A DNA stretch of 64,000 nucleotides, taken from NCBI RefSeq assembly GCF_047468865.1, contig NZ_JBLGTV010000014.1:1-64000 (forward strand), in the 5' to 3' direction. Positions within the stretch are counted from its first letter, which is position 1. Every line of letters begins with the position of its first letter. Source of the stretch: Castellaniella hirudinis_A (GTDB lineage: Bacteria > Pseudomonadota > Gammaproteobacteria > Burkholderiales > Burkholderiaceae_B). Below, piece after piece: positions 40,197-48,838 of this stretch. Below the pieces are notes generated by a model. The model worked only from the letters and a program-made list of their open reading frames with translations, searched no databases and was not told where the DNA came from. The translations under genes and the position numbers were made by a program.

Positions 40197-40586
40197 ATGG
40201 CCCTGCACACTGATCTCCCCGTCTACAAAGACACCCGCGATCTGGCGAAGCTGATTTCCCAGGTCGTTGCCAACATGCAGCGCGACTACAAATTCACGCT
40301 GGGCAAGAGGCTGGACGATCAGTGCATTGATCTTGTGATGGATGTCTATCGTGCCAATGCGGCATCGGACCGATTGACAATCATCCAGGGCATGCGGGAA
40401 AAAGTCGTAGCCATCGAACTGTCGATGCGCCTTGCTGTGGATGTGGGCCGAATGTCACGCAAGCACTACGCCAGGGCAATCCAGTTGACCCAGAGCATCG
40501 GCCGCCAGTTGACCGGCTGGAAAAAACACACCGAAACGCGCCAGATGACCGGCCGCCAAGGCGACCGACCCAGTGCGCATAGATGA
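40197..40586 (+). CDS. avd: DGR accessory variability determinant (Avd)
   Basis: The 129-residue basic helical protein (LPVYKDTRDLAKLISQVVAN, then RDYKFTLGKRLDDQCIDLVM) matches the Avd four-helix-bundle family related to the 23S rRNA intervening-sequence protein. Avd forms a pentameric ring that binds the reverse transcriptase and template RNA and is needed for mutagenic retrohoming. It lies between VR2 and the template repeat, the standard DGR order. Confidence 0.92.
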   Translation: MALHTDLPVYKDTRDLAKLISQVVANMQRDYKFTLGKRLDDQCIDLVMDVYRANAASDRLTIIQGMREKVVAIELSMRLAVDVGRMSRKHYARAIQLTQSIGRQLTGWKKHTETRQMTGRQGDRPSAHR

Positions 40587-40723
40587 TCTGGTCGCACCGC
40601 TGGGCCATAAGCCCACCGACAGGCGCAGACACGGATATCGGCGGCAGCAGTCGCAGTGATCCAGCGCAGTTTCCCGGGTGAATCCGCAAGGCCTCGCCCG
40701 GGCGACGTGAATAGTGCGGCACT

Positions 40724-40822
40724 CGCCCTACGGCTCCAACAACGCCTGGGCCGTGGACTTCGAGAACGGCAACGTGAACACGAACAACCGCAACAACGAG
40801 TTCCGCGTCCGCCCTTTCCGCA
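40724..40822 (+). repeat. DGR template repeat (TR)
   Basis: The 99-bp template has nine AAC codons in the frame of its targets, the classic signature of a DGR template. It lies 137 bases after avd and 19 bases before the reverse transcriptase ATG. Both variable repeats align without gaps. Confidence 0.95.
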
Positions 40823-40841
40823 AATCATCACGGGTGTTCCG

Positions 40842-42014
40842 ATGGATTCTGGCTATTCGTTCGAACTGCTGGTCGCGGCTTACTACGACTGCAGGAAGAA
40901 CAAGCGCAACACGGCCAGCGCGCTCCGATTCGAACAGGACCTGGAGCACAACCTGGTCCAGTTGCACGAAGAGTTGATGGATGGCTCGTACCGGCCTGGG
41001 CGCTCCATCTGCTTTGTCATCACCAGGCCGAAACCCCGAGAGGTGTGGGCAGCCGAATTCCGGGATCGGATCGTCCACCACCTTCTCTACAACCAGATTG
41101 CCGGTGACTTCCATAGCCGGTTCATCGCGGATTCCTGCGCGTGCATCCCGGGGCGCGGGACGCTCTACGGCGTCCAGCGCCTGCACGCCAAGATCCGCAG
41201 CCAGACGCAGAACTGGACGCTGCCCGGCTACTACCTGAAGCTGGATTTGTCCAACTTCTTCGTGTCGATCAACAAGCACGCGGTCTGGCCGCTACTGCAG
41301 CGTCACATACCGGAACCCTGGTGGTGCGACCTCGCCCACCTGATCCTGTTCCACGATCCGCGAACGGACTACGAATATCACGGCGATCCCGCCCTCATTG
41401 AGCGTGTGCCACCGCACAAACGCTTGCTGTCGGCCCCGCCAGATCATGGCCTGCCAATCGGGAACCTGTCGTCGCAATTCTTCGCCAACGTTCTGCTGGA
41501 CGCCCTGGACCAGCACATCAAGCACACCATCCGGGCACACGCCTACATCCGATATGTAGACGACATGGTGTTGCTGCACGAATCCGCGCAGTGGCTGAAC
41601 GCCGCCAAGACTCAGATCGAAGCATTCCTGCCCGGCTTGGGCCTGGCGCTCAACCCGCACAAGACCATCATCCAGCCGATCAATCGCGGCGTGGACTTCG
41701 CCGGCTACGTCATAAAACCCTGGCGCATGGAGGCCCGGCGCCGCACGGTCAATGCTGGTCTGGCAGCCATCGAGAGCATGCCGCCCGAAAACACGTTGGA
41801 AACCATCAACAGTTACCTGGGCCTGCTGCGGCACTGCAGCGGACACCACGACCGCGCCCGGATTGCCAACGCGGCCCGCAAGCGCGGGCACTGCGTCAGC
41901 GCGGACCTGACGAAGGCTCACCGCAGATCAACCCATCACACCAAGGATCTCGCTCATGTGGTTCAAAAACCTGAAACTCTACCGTCTGGACCTGAATCGC
42001 ATTCTGACCGCTGA
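40842..42014 (+). CDS. DGR reverse transcriptase
   Basis: The 390-residue protein has the RT motifs in order: YYLKLDLSNFFVSINK with the first catalytic Asp at about residue 135, LPIGNLSSQFFANVLLDALD at 204-223 (the SQ variant typical of DGR enzymes in place of QG), and YIRYVDDMVLL with the YVDD pair at 238-241. It copies the template RNA with adenine-specific errors. ATG 40842 was chosen because upstream codons in this frame run through the template. The last 59 bases overlap rdgC. Confidence 0.95.
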   Translation: MDSGYSFELLVAAYYDCRKNKRNTASALRFEQDLEHNLVQLHEELMDGSYRPGRSICFVITRPKPREVWAAEFRDRIVHHLLYNQIAGDFHSRFIADSCACIPGRGTLYGVQRLHAKIRSQTQNWTLPGYYLKLDLSNFFVSINKHAVWPLLQRHIPEPWWCDLAHLILFHDPRTDYEYHGDPALIERVPPHKRLLSAPPDHGLPIGNLSSQFFANVLLDALDQHIKHTIRAHAYIRYVDDMVLLHESAQWLNAAKTQIEAFLPGLGLALNPHKTIIQPINRGVDFAGYVIKPWRMEARRRTVNAGLAAIESMPPENTLETINSYLGLLRHCSGHHDRARIANAARKRGHCVSADLTKAHRRSTHHTKDLAHVVQKPETLPSGPESHSDR

Positions 42015-42807
42015 CGACTTTTACGACGCCATGGAACAGCAGCGATTCCAGCCCTGCAGCAGCCAAGACGCCCAATCATCCGGCTGGGTTCCGCCCCGCG
42101 AAGACAGCGGCCTGCTGCCCACCAGCGTCATCAACCAGGCTGCCCGCGAGCGCGCCCTGCAGATCGAAGAACAGCAGGGCTACAAGCCAGGCCGCAAGCA
42201 GATGAAGGAGATCAAGGAGGCGGTGACGATGGAGCTGCTGCCCAAGTCCCACGTCATCCAGCGCGATACCCGCGTCTGGATCGACACGAAAAACGGCTGG
42301 TTTGTGATCGACGCATCGGCGGCCGCGCAATCCGATGAAGTGCTGGGCCTGCTGGCCAAGACCCTGACGCCCCTCCCCATCGTGCCGCTGCACGTGGAAA
42401 TGTCGCCAGGCGCCGCCATGACGCTGTGGCTGTCCGAGGACGAAGCCCCGGCCGGCTTCACCATCGACCAGGACACGCAGCTGCAATCCACCGGCGAGTC
42501 GCGGGCCTCAGTGCGCTACCAGCGCCAAAGCGTGGACGCCGACGAAGTGCGCCGCCACATCGAAGCCGGCAAGCAATGCACGCGCCTGGCCCTGACCTGG
42601 AATGACCGGGTGTCCTTCGTGCTGACCGACAACCTGGACATCAAGCGCGTGGCCCCGCTGGACGTGCTGAAAGAAAACCAGGACGCCCAGGCCGCCAACG
42701 AGGCCGAGCGCCTGGACGCCGACTTCGCCCTGATGACCGGCGAGCTGGCCCGCCTGCTGGACGACCTGGTAGCGGCGGTGGACGGGATTCGGGCCGACCC
42801 ACAATAA
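41956..42807 (+). CDS. rdgC: recombination-associated protein RdgC
   Basis: The 283-residue protein begins MWFKNLKLYRLDLNRILTAD and contains EDSGLLPTSVINQAARERAL and LLPKSHVIQRDTRVWIDTKN, all RdgC hallmarks. RdgC forms a ring on DNA and restrains RecA. Here it could tune RecA during phage recombination or induction. It overlaps the reverse transcriptase 3' end by 59 bases, so the two are probably co-transcribed. Confidence 0.93.
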   Translation: MWFKNLKLYRLDLNRILTADDFYDAMEQQRFQPCSSQDAQSSGWVPPREDSGLLPTSVINQAARERALQIEEQQGYKPGRKQMKEIKEAVTMELLPKSHVIQRDTRVWIDTKNGWFVIDASAAAQSDEVLGLLAKTLTPLPIVPLHVEMSPGAAMTLWLSEDEAPAGFTIDQDTQLQSTGESRASVRYQRQSVDADEVRRHIEAGKQCTRLALTWNDRVSFVLTDNLDIKRVAPLDVLKENQDAQAANEAERLDADFALMTGELARLLDDLVAAVDGIRADPQ

Positions 42808-42825
42808 CTCCATTCAAGGACACAC

Positions 42826-43260
42826 ATGAAAACCATCACCAAGATCGCTGCCGCCTGCCTGGCGGCCCTGGCCCTCGCTGGCTGCGAAGATGACGCTCGG
42901 ATCGCATCCCGCAATCTCTCCAAAGCCGCCGATAACTTCGAGGTCGTCCGCCGCATCGTTTTTTACAACGGCATCACCGGCGGCTACATGCTCTCCATTG
43001 AGGGTCTGTGCTCAATCGACACCAGCGGCAGCGGCAAGACGTTCTTCGTGACATGCAAAACGGGGCCAGGCGTCTACAAAAAGCATTTCCTGGGGCTGTC
43101 TGACAACGTGACCTATTTTGCCGAGCAGATGGAGGCCGTGCGGGCCAGCGCGTACCACTACCGCGTCACGTTCAAGCCGCAAACCATCATGCCGGATATC
43201 GACTTTCGGGGCAGCGTCGGTGCGGCCCTGGATGCCACCACCCCGGACGCGAATGACTGA
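42826..43260 (+). CDS. putative phage lipoprotein
   Basis: The 144-residue protein has a lipoprotein signal (IAAACLAALALAGCEDDA) with the lipobox Cys at residue 20. The mature part is beta-rich with FYNGITGGYMLSIEGLCSI and KTFFVTCKTGPGVYKKHFLG. Proteins with this second motif recur in phage accessory regions. It would be membrane-anchored, outside the cytoplasm; a surface or exclusion role is possible. Confidence 0.8.
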   Translation: MKTITKIAAACLAALALAGCEDDARIASRNLSKAADNFEVVRRIVFYNGITGGYMLSIEGLCSIDTSGSGKTFFVTCKTGPGVYKKHFLGLSDNVTYFAEQMEAVRASAYHYRVTFKPQTIMPDIDFRGSVGAALDATTPDAND

Positions 43261-43285
43261 CGCCTGCCCACCAAAAGGAAATGAC

Positions 43286-43861
43286 ATGCCAGCAACGCTG
43301 ACACCAGATGAAGCATTCGATGCAGACATTCCCGCCGCCCTGCGCGACGACATCATGACCGCCATTTCAGAGGCAGCGCACATGGGCGAAGGCCAGCATG
43401 GTTGCGTCCATATCCTTGGACAGGATCGGCTGGATGCCATCAATGTCCGCGCCCAGGGAATCGTCACCGTGGAAGGCCGGGAGTATTGGTTCGTCGTCGA
43501 AGACGGCAACTGGAACGGCACCACACTGGAAGGCTGGGAGCATTCGGGCGTACAGACCTTCGGGCCCTTGCCGCGCACCCAATGGGCGCTAGCCCCTCGC
43601 CCCGATCTTGTTTCTGACGCCATTGCCGCAGGGCGTGGGCCGTTTCTGGTTGCCAAGTGGGATGCCTTTCTTTCTCGTAAGGACGTGGCCGAAATTCCGG
43701 GCAAATACACCTACGACAGGATGATGCAGCCCGGCCTGCTGATCGAGCGGCATTACCGCGAGGCTGCAGCCAAGTATGGATTCGTGATCGTCGGTCAAGA
43801 GCAAGCCGACGAAATCAGGGCGCGACTCACGGAAGCCAGCAAACACGTGGAGACAACATGA
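43286..43861 (+). CDS. hypothetical phage protein
   Basis: The 191-residue protein contains a beta-rich middle (IVTVEGREYWFVVEDGNWNG) and a helical C-terminal part (LIERHYREAAAKYGFVIVGQ). AAAAGGAAATGAC precedes the ATG. The first of a coupled run of small accessory genes; function not known. Confidence 0.7.
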   Translation: MPATLTPDEAFDADIPAALRDDIMTAISEAAHMGEGQHGCVHILGQDRLDAINVRAQGIVTVEGREYWFVVEDGNWNGTTLEGWEHSGVQTFGPLPRTQWALAPRPDLVSDAIAAGRGPFLVAKWDAFLSRKDVAEIPGKYTYDRMMQPGLLIERHYREAAAKYGFVIVGQEQADEIRARLTEASKHVETT

Positions 43862-44172
43862 GCGAACGAACGACGGCGGCCCGGCTCGGCGACCTGCGTG
43901 TATGGCATATCCCGCAAGTCATCATGAAGCCGTTTCATGTACCTGTGCAGTCGCCTGACGAGGCCGTGAAGATCCTTCAAATCCAGGGCGATTACGACAT
44001 ATTCCAGTTCGAGAATCGCATCAAGCCCGACTATTGCAACGCTTCCGGGCTGGAGGTGGTTGAAGGCTTCATCGACGGCGAGCCTCAGTGGATCGAATGG
44101 AGTCACCCCGAGACCTACGAGGATATCGACGGCCACGCGGAATCCATGCTGGCTGCCAGGGAGGGATCATGA
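43858..44172 (+). CDS. hypothetical phage protein
   Basis: The 104-residue protein (RLGDLRVWHIPQVIMKPFHV; YDIFQFENRIKPDYCNASGL) resembles a conserved superfamily of small phage proteins with a WHIPQVPMKPF-type opening. An ATGA overlap joins it to its neighbours. The function is not known. Confidence 0.75.
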   Translation: MSERTTAARLGDLRVWHIPQVIMKPFHVPVQSPDEAVKILQIQGDYDIFQFENRIKPDYCNASGLEVVEGFIDGEPQWIEWSHPETYEDIDGHAESMLAAREGS

Positions 44173-44471
44173 GCATAAAGATGCCGGAGCCAGTGGCGTA
44201 TGCAATTAAGGCCGCCAACACGCTCGCCTATTGCAATGTCTTGCTTCCCGATGAGGCTGAATACTCTGGAGTCCATGACATGAGACCCGAGCACGTCAGC
44301 AGCCTCATCACCACCGCCCAAGCCGAAGCCTACGCAGCCGCAGTGCGGCGGGAGGCGCTGGAACAGGCAGCCAAGATTGCAGATCAGTGGACAACGCCTG
44401 AACAGCGACAGTTCGGAAATGGCGGCCCAGCGCAAGCCATCCGCGCCCTGATTGATCGGGAGGGATCATGA
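44169..44471 (+). CDS. hypothetical phage protein (paralogous segment with 32571 gene)
   Basis: The 100-residue protein contains SSLITTAQAEAYAAAVRREA, nearly the same as in the 32571-32936 product. It ends in a DREGS tail that recurs in several neighbouring genes (REGS, PEGS, QEGS). The repeated ends hint at modular exchange. Confidence 0.65.
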   Translation: MSIKMPEPVAYAIKAANTLAYCNVLLPDEAEYSGVHDMRPEHVSSLITTAQAEAYAAAVRREALEQAAKIADQWTTPEQRQFGNGGPAQAIRALIDREGS

Positions 44472-44677
44472 GCAGAAAATCGCCCACGAAGAAAATTGAG
44501 CGCCTCGAATCTATCGTCATGGGCATGGGCTTCCTGCTGCTGAAACTCAAAGCCGACTACGGCCACGACTTCAGCATCGGCATGGACGAACAAGTCAACC
44601 AGGCGCTTCGGGACTACCGCAACGTCGAAAAATCCTATATGCAGCGGCTTGCCGCATCGAAACCGGAGGGGTCATGA
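44468..44677 (+). CDS. small hypothetical protein
   Basis: The 69-residue basic protein (KKIERLESIVMGMGFLLLKL) is mostly helical. ATGA overlaps on both sides support it. The function is not known. Confidence 0.6.
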   Translation: MSRKSPTKKIERLESIVMGMGFLLLKLKADYGHDFSIGMDEQVNQALRDYRNVEKSYMQRLAASKPEGS

Positions 44678-44940
44678 GCAATCACGAAGACGATTTCTGC
44701 AAGATTATCCGGGCCTCGTCAGGCCGTCAAGTGCTGGTGTTTCTGTCCAGCGACGAAGACGGGAATCCGTCCGTGGACGTGAGCATGCAATACGACGGCA
44801 TCCTGCTGCATGTCAACAACGGGTTCGGCGATGAAGACGCCGGACACAAAGCCCGGGACGCAATGTTTGCCGGATACGGACAGGCTGAGGCGGATAACTT
44901 CGAGCGCGGGCTGATTGAATTCGTGGGTGAGAAATCATGA
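44674..44940 (+). CDS. small acidic hypothetical protein
   Basis: The 88-residue acidic protein has a beta-rich half (QVLVFLSSDEDGNPSVDVSM) and a helical half (ARDAMFAGYGQAEADNFERG). It is coupled to the genes on both sides. The function is not known. Confidence 0.6.
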   Translation: MSNHEDDFCKIIRASSGRQVLVFLSSDEDGNPSVDVSMQYDGILLHVNNGFGDEDAGHKARDAMFAGYGQAEADNFERGLIEFVGEKS

Positions 44941-45008
44941 GCAAGCGCAGCCGCCAGCGCCGGCAGAAGCCCGGGCGCGACATCCCATTTCCTGGACAAG
45001 AGCAATGA
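44937..45008 (+). CDS. very small basic ORF
   Basis: The 23-residue ORF (MSKRSRQRRQKPGRDIPFPG) overlaps the preceding stop and the methyltransferase start. It may be a leader that couples translation of the methyltransferase. Confidence 0.4.
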   Translation: MSKRSRQRRQKPGRDIPFPGQEQ

Positions 45009-46828
45009 TCGAGAGCATCAAGCATTTCCACCTATTTTGCGGCAGCGGGTCTGGTGCCGCTGGTTTCAACGACGCGGCCCCCACAATCCCCGGCCTGCAG
45101 GGAAAAATGGTTTGCCTGGGCGGCATGGACAATGACGCAGTGGCGGCCGAGGACTTTCGCATGCTCACTGGCATGCCCTGCATGGTGCGCGATCTTTTCA
45201 GCCGCCAGCAGTACGTCGCGTGGCATGGCCATGAGCCGTCTGCAGACTGGGTTGAGGCAGGCCCCGACGACATCCGCGCAGCTGCCCAGCACCAGGTGCC
45301 AGACATCGTGTTTCTGTCGGCCCCCTGCAAGGGTTTCTCCGGCCTTTTGCCCGCCGCGCACGCATCATCACGCCGCTACCAGGCGCTGAACGAACTGACC
45401 CTGCGCGGCGTCTGGCTCATGCTGGAGGCATGGGCTTATGACCCGGTGCCGGTGATCCTGTTCGAGAACGTCCCTCGCATCGCTACACGGGGCCGCCACC
45501 TGCTGGACCAGATCACAGGCATGCTGCGCCACTACGGTTACGTCGTGCGCGAAACCACGCACGATTGCGGCGAACTGGGCGGCCTGGCCCAGAGCCGCAA
45601 GCGGTTCCTGTTGGTCGCGCGGCACGCGGAGAAAATGCCCTCGGCCGTGTATGAGCCGCCAGTGCGGCCGCTTCGCTCAGTGGGGGAAGTTCTCGATCGC
45701 ATGCACCTGCCAGGCGACCCAACCGCGGGACCAATGCATAGGGTGCCGCGTCTTGCGTGGAAAACCTGGGTTCGATTGGCGTTTGTAGAGGCTGGCAAGG
45801 ACTGGCGATCACTAAATCGCCTAACGGTAGAAGATGGGTATCTGCGTGATTATCTGATTGTGCCCAAAGCGTATCACGGATATCTCGGGGTACTTCGACC
45901 AGGGGATACATCGGGGGCGGTCACAAGCCGTGGACTGCCGACAAATGGTGCTTTCTCAATCGCAGACCCGCGCGCGGCCATCAATGCCGCTCAGTACAAG
46001 CAATACGGTGTCATGCGCATGGAGGATACGTCTGGTGCGGTGATCGGGGTCAAGAGCCCTGGACAGGGCACATTTAGTGTCGCTGACCCTCGCCACAGCG
46101 GTCCAGAAAAACACAGCAACGAATACCGTATCGTGCCATTCGACCAGGCGTCCGGCGCAATCACCAGCGCTCACGGAACGGGGCAATGTGTTGCTGACCC
46201 GCGTGGCGGCCACGGTTTCGCAAAATACGGCGTCACCTCCTACGAGTCATCGGCCAATGCTGTGATCAGTGGTAGCACCAGCGGTCAAGGCGCATATGCG
46301 GTAGCCGACCCTCGATCCAGCATGCGCCGCACCAAGGGCGACGACTACCTGACCGGCGGCCACTACGGCATCGTGAATTGGGCCCAGCCCAGCGGCGCGG
46401 TTTCCGCCTCAGCTTGCCACGACAATGGTCGTTGGAGTGTGGCCGACCCCAGGAACTTGCCAAATAGCGCAAATTCGCAAGTTTCGTTGCCGGCACCCAA
46501 TGACAAGTTGGTTTGCCGCATCCGGTCATTGGATGGAACTTGGCACCGCCCGTTCACCACTCTTGAGTTAGCTGCGCTCCAGTCCTACTACGACCCCGAC
46601 GACTTCGCCGAACATGGCCCGCTGGTCATGGAAGGAACGTCTGACCAGGTCTGGCGAGAACACATTGGCAACATGGTGCCGCCTGATGCTGCCCAGGCAA
46701 TGGCCGAGGAAATCGGCCGGGCCATCTTGCTGTCTCGGGCTGGCGAGACCTTTCAATTGTCCGCCACGCCCATTTGGGTGCGGCCTTTGGCGATCGCGAT
46801 TGCGGTGCGGGGAGGAATCGAAGCATGA
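45005..46828 (+). CDS. C5 cytosine DNA methyltransferase with repeat insertion
   Basis: The 607-residue protein has C5-methylase motifs in order: I (FHLFCGSGSGAAGFND, residues about 7-22), IV (LSAPCKGFSGL with catalytic Cys), VI (ILFENVPRIATR), VIII (AQSRKRFLLVARH) and X (HIGNMVPPDAAQAMAEEIGR). Between VIII and X, at residues about 293-485, five repeats of roughly 38 residues end in VADPR or IADPR and carry SGAV or NAV in the middle. The repeats occupy the target-recognition region. It probably methylates phage DNA against host restriction; the target sequence is unknown. Confidence 0.9.
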   Translation: MIESIKHFHLFCGSGSGAAGFNDAAPTIPGLQGKMVCLGGMDNDAVAAEDFRMLTGMPCMVRDLFSRQQYVAWHGHEPSADWVEAGPDDIRAAAQHQVPDIVFLSAPCKGFSGLLPAAHASSRRYQALNELTLRGVWLMLEAWAYDPVPVILFENVPRIATRGRHLLDQITGMLRHYGYVVRETTHDCGELGGLAQSRKRFLLVARHAEKMPSAVYEPPVRPLRSVGEVLDRMHLPGDPTAGPMHRVPRLAWKTWVRLAFVEAGKDWRSLNRLTVEDGYLRDYLIVPKAYHGYLGVLRPGDTSGAVTSRGLPTNGAFSIADPRAAINAAQYKQYGVMRMEDTSGAVIGVKSPGQGTFSVADPRHSGPEKHSNEYRIVPFDQASGAITSAHGTGQCVADPRGGHGFAKYGVTSYESSANAVISGSTSGQGAYAVADPRSSMRRTKGDDYLTGGHYGIVNWAQPSGAVSASACHDNGRWSVADPRNLPNSANSQVSLPAPNDKLVCRIRSLDGTWHRPFTTLELAALQSYYDPDDFAEHGPLVMEGTSDQVWREHIGNMVPPDAAQAMAEEIGRAILLSRAGETFQLSATPIWVRPLAIAIAVRGGIEA

Positions 46829-47175
46829 TGACTATCAACACACAGGAGCTGCGCAAAGCAGCGCAAGCCGTCATCGACGACTTCGGCGATGCCTGGTATG
46901 ACGCCGACGACTGGAAAACCCTGGGTGATGACCGCCCGCCCGTGGTGGATGAACAATTCATCGCGGCTGCCAGCCCCGCGGCGGTCATTGGTCTGCTCAA
47001 CCGCATCGACGCCCTGCTGGCCGAGCGCGACAGGCTGCGGGAAGCGGTGCAAGAGACCGTCCGCGTCATCGAATCCAATCCATCGTCAATCACGGACACC
47101 ATTTGGGTGACCGGCAACAAGCCGGAGACCCTGCTTGATCGGTGCTTGACCGCACTCGCACAGGAGGGGTCATGA
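46825..47175 (+). CDS. Ea22-like phage protein
   Basis: The 116-residue protein has the pattern of Ead/Ea22-like accessory proteins: AASPAAVIGLLNRIDALLAE followed by RDRLREAVQETVRV. GGAGGAATCGAAGC precedes the ATG, which overlaps the methyltransferase stop. The function of the family is not established. Confidence 0.7.
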   Translation: MMTINTQELRKAAQAVIDDFGDAWYDADDWKTLGDDRPPVVDEQFIAAASPAAVIGLLNRIDALLAERDRLREAVQETVRVIESNPSSITDTIWVTGNKPETLLDRCLTALAQEGS

Positions 47176-47339
47176 CTGAGGCAGAACGGCTTTTACAGGC
47201 GCTTGTGGTTGCGCTGGACAGCGCTTTTATCAGCACTTGGCAATCCACGGCCTATTGGCAGGGCGAGTTGGACGAAGCGCGGGAATATCTGGATCAGTGC
47301 GCACAGGAACAGGGAGACAGCGATGACAACCAAGACTGA
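47172..47339 (+). CDS. small hypothetical protein
   Basis: The 55-residue acidic protein (AERLLQALVVALDSAFISTW) overlaps the previous gene (ATGA) and the next by 17 bases. No function is known. Confidence 0.55.
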   Translation: MTEAERLLQALVVALDSAFISTWQSTAYWQGELDEAREYLDQCAQEQGDSDDNQD

Positions 47340-47634
47340 CATCACCCAGGAACGCGCTGCGTTTGAGGTCGCGTTCAGCAGGCCGCCGTTTGAGTGGGAG
47401 TTCCATCGCTACGGAGAAGACTCGGCGTGGCCGGGAAACTACCAGCAATACGAGCATCAGTGCGCCTGGGAAGGCTGGCAGGCCCGATCCGCCCTGCAAT
47501 CGCAGGATCAGGAGGAGGGCTATCGGGCGATGGCAGCCGAGTATCAACGCTGGATCGACGCCTATCACCAAGGGATGGATTACGAAGACTTTCTGAAAAA
47601 AGAGGCCCGCCGCATTGAGGGAGAAGAGGAATGA
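47323..47634 (+). CDS. hypothetical phage protein
   Basis: The 103-residue protein (EWEFHRYGEDSAWPGNYQQY; HQCAWEGWQARSALQS) carries the FE..W..W..R pattern common in phage accessory proteins. GGGAGACAGCG precedes the ATG. The function is not known. Confidence 0.7.
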   Translation: MTTKTDITQERAAFEVAFSRPPFEWEFHRYGEDSAWPGNYQQYEHQCAWEGWQARSALQSQDQEEGYRAMAAEYQRWIDAYHQGMDYEDFLKKEARRIEGEEE

Positions 47635-47827
47635 ACCTTCTTTGCAGGCTATTCGGGCACAAGCCCAGGCCTTGGTATGGCTACATCTGCCACCCTACCA
47701 TTCGACCCCCTACCACGACGGCATTCTTCGGGCACATCGAGACTTGTATGTGAGGTGTGAACGCTGTGTCACCGAATACAAGTTGGGCAAGGATGCGTAT
47801 CGAACACTAGCCAAGGAAAGGAAATGA
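47631..47827 (+). pseudogene. small Cys-rich gene disrupted by a frameshift
   Basis: The frame from ATG 47631 (MNLLCRLFGHKPRPWYGYIC) matches the opening of a common small phage zinc-binding protein, but then reads into an early stop. The expected second half (DLYVRCERCVTEYKLGKDAY) continues in another frame to the stop at 47825-47827. One extra base near the C5 run at 47706-47710 would join them. It may be a true lesion or a sequencing error. Confidence 0.6.
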
Positions 47828-48606
47828 ACACTCACGACAAAATTGAACTGCCGCCGCTACCTACCCCGGATTTGCATGGGCCTTCGGGCACTGGCGCGTA
47901 CTTTAACGGTTATACCTCAACAACTCTGGAAGCTTACGCCCGTCTCGCCATCGAAGACGACCGCAAGCGCAGGGGTGAGCCGGTGGCGCAGGAATTGACC
48001 CGCAGCAGCATCAGCGTGTCGTGCCCGCATTGCGGAGCCGGTCCGTATTACTACTGTGCCCATCCATTCCGCACCGGGGGCGGTGCCGCCCCTGTAGCGC
48101 AGGAGCCGTGGCAGCCCTTGGCCGCAGCACTCTACCAGGCGGCGGGTGCATATGACATGCCCGTGCGCTTCCTCGACGTGCTCAGCGCGGCAGCCAACGG
48201 TGAGCCTTTTGCGCACTTGATGGATGGGCTTTTGCCTGTGGAGTCGCCTGTAGCGCAGGAGCCGGTGGCGTGGATGACTCCGGGTAACGGTCGCGCAATC
48301 ACAGAACTTGAACTTTCGCGCATTCCCACCGATAGACGGCGGCAAGACCGATGCCGTGAAATCTATCCTGTGCCGCTCTACGCCGCCCCCGTTGCCGCCC
48401 AGGATCGGGAGGATGCTTTGCGATATCGCTGGCTGAGGGATAACGCACAACTTTTCTCACATTTCGGGGAAGAAGGAAATTCAGGTTGGTGCGTCATGCG
48501 TCGTGATAGTGCTATTACCCGCGTATATACATACAACGGACAGGAGCTTGACGAAGCCATCGACCACGCCCGTCGCATTGAGGGAGGCAACCATGCCAAT
48601 AGCTAA
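47824..48606 (+). CDS. hypothetical phage protein with PVAQEP repeats and zinc motif
   Basis: The 260-residue protein has a CPHCGAGPYYYCAHPF zinc-like motif and several short linkers of PVAQEP type (GEPVAQE, APVAQEPW, SPVAQEPVAW). It ends with PLYAAPVAAQDREDALRYRW, a motif widespread in accessory phage proteins. It shares blocks of DNA with the 49032-49982 gene. The function is not known. Confidence 0.7.
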   Translation: MNTHDKIELPPLPTPDLHGPSGTGAYFNGYTSTTLEAYARLAIEDDRKRRGEPVAQELTRSSISVSCPHCGAGPYYYCAHPFRTGGGAAPVAQEPWQPLAAALYQAAGAYDMPVRFLDVLSAAANGEPFAHLMDGLLPVESPVAQEPVAWMTPGNGRAITELELSRIPTDRRRQDRCREIYPVPLYAAPVAAQDREDALRYRWLRDNAQLFSHFGEEGNSGWCVMRRDSAITRVYTYNGQELDEAIDHARRIEGGNHANS

Positions 48607-48838
48607 ACACCCATTCCGCCTAGTTATGTCGCCTCTGACGCGAACAATCTACGCCGGGAGGATTCGACAGAGAGAGGGCTACGCAGAAGCCGTTGGTGTC
48701 CGGCATGACGTGACTTCCGACTTTCTCGCTTGCATCATCCAGTACACGGAAAGCCACGGTGGTACGTTCACGATCAACGAAAACGGAGCGGCTGCTTACG
48801 AAGTTGTGGTGCGCCGCATTGAGGGGGGTGGGGAATGA
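48593..48838 (+). CDS. small hypothetical protein
   Basis: The 81-residue protein (HPFRLVMSPLTRTIYAGRIR; ESHGGTFTINENGAAAYEVV) looks like a small alpha/beta protein. It overlaps its neighbours by 14 and 4 bases. No function is known. Confidence 0.6.
   Translation: MPIAKHPFRLVMSPLTRTIYAGRIRQREGYAEAVGVRHDVTSDFLACIIQYTESHGGTFTINENGAAAYEVVVRRIEGGGE

Noticed and set aside
40714..40977. Template repeat read as part of a third target protein
   Set aside because: No start codon with a ribosome site lies before it and the frame runs into the reverse transcriptase in the wrong frame; the template is non-coding.
40842..42014. Group II intron or retron reverse transcriptase
   Set aside because: The SQ motif, the avd gene and the TR/VR pairs identify a DGR; no maturase domain or intron ends are seen.
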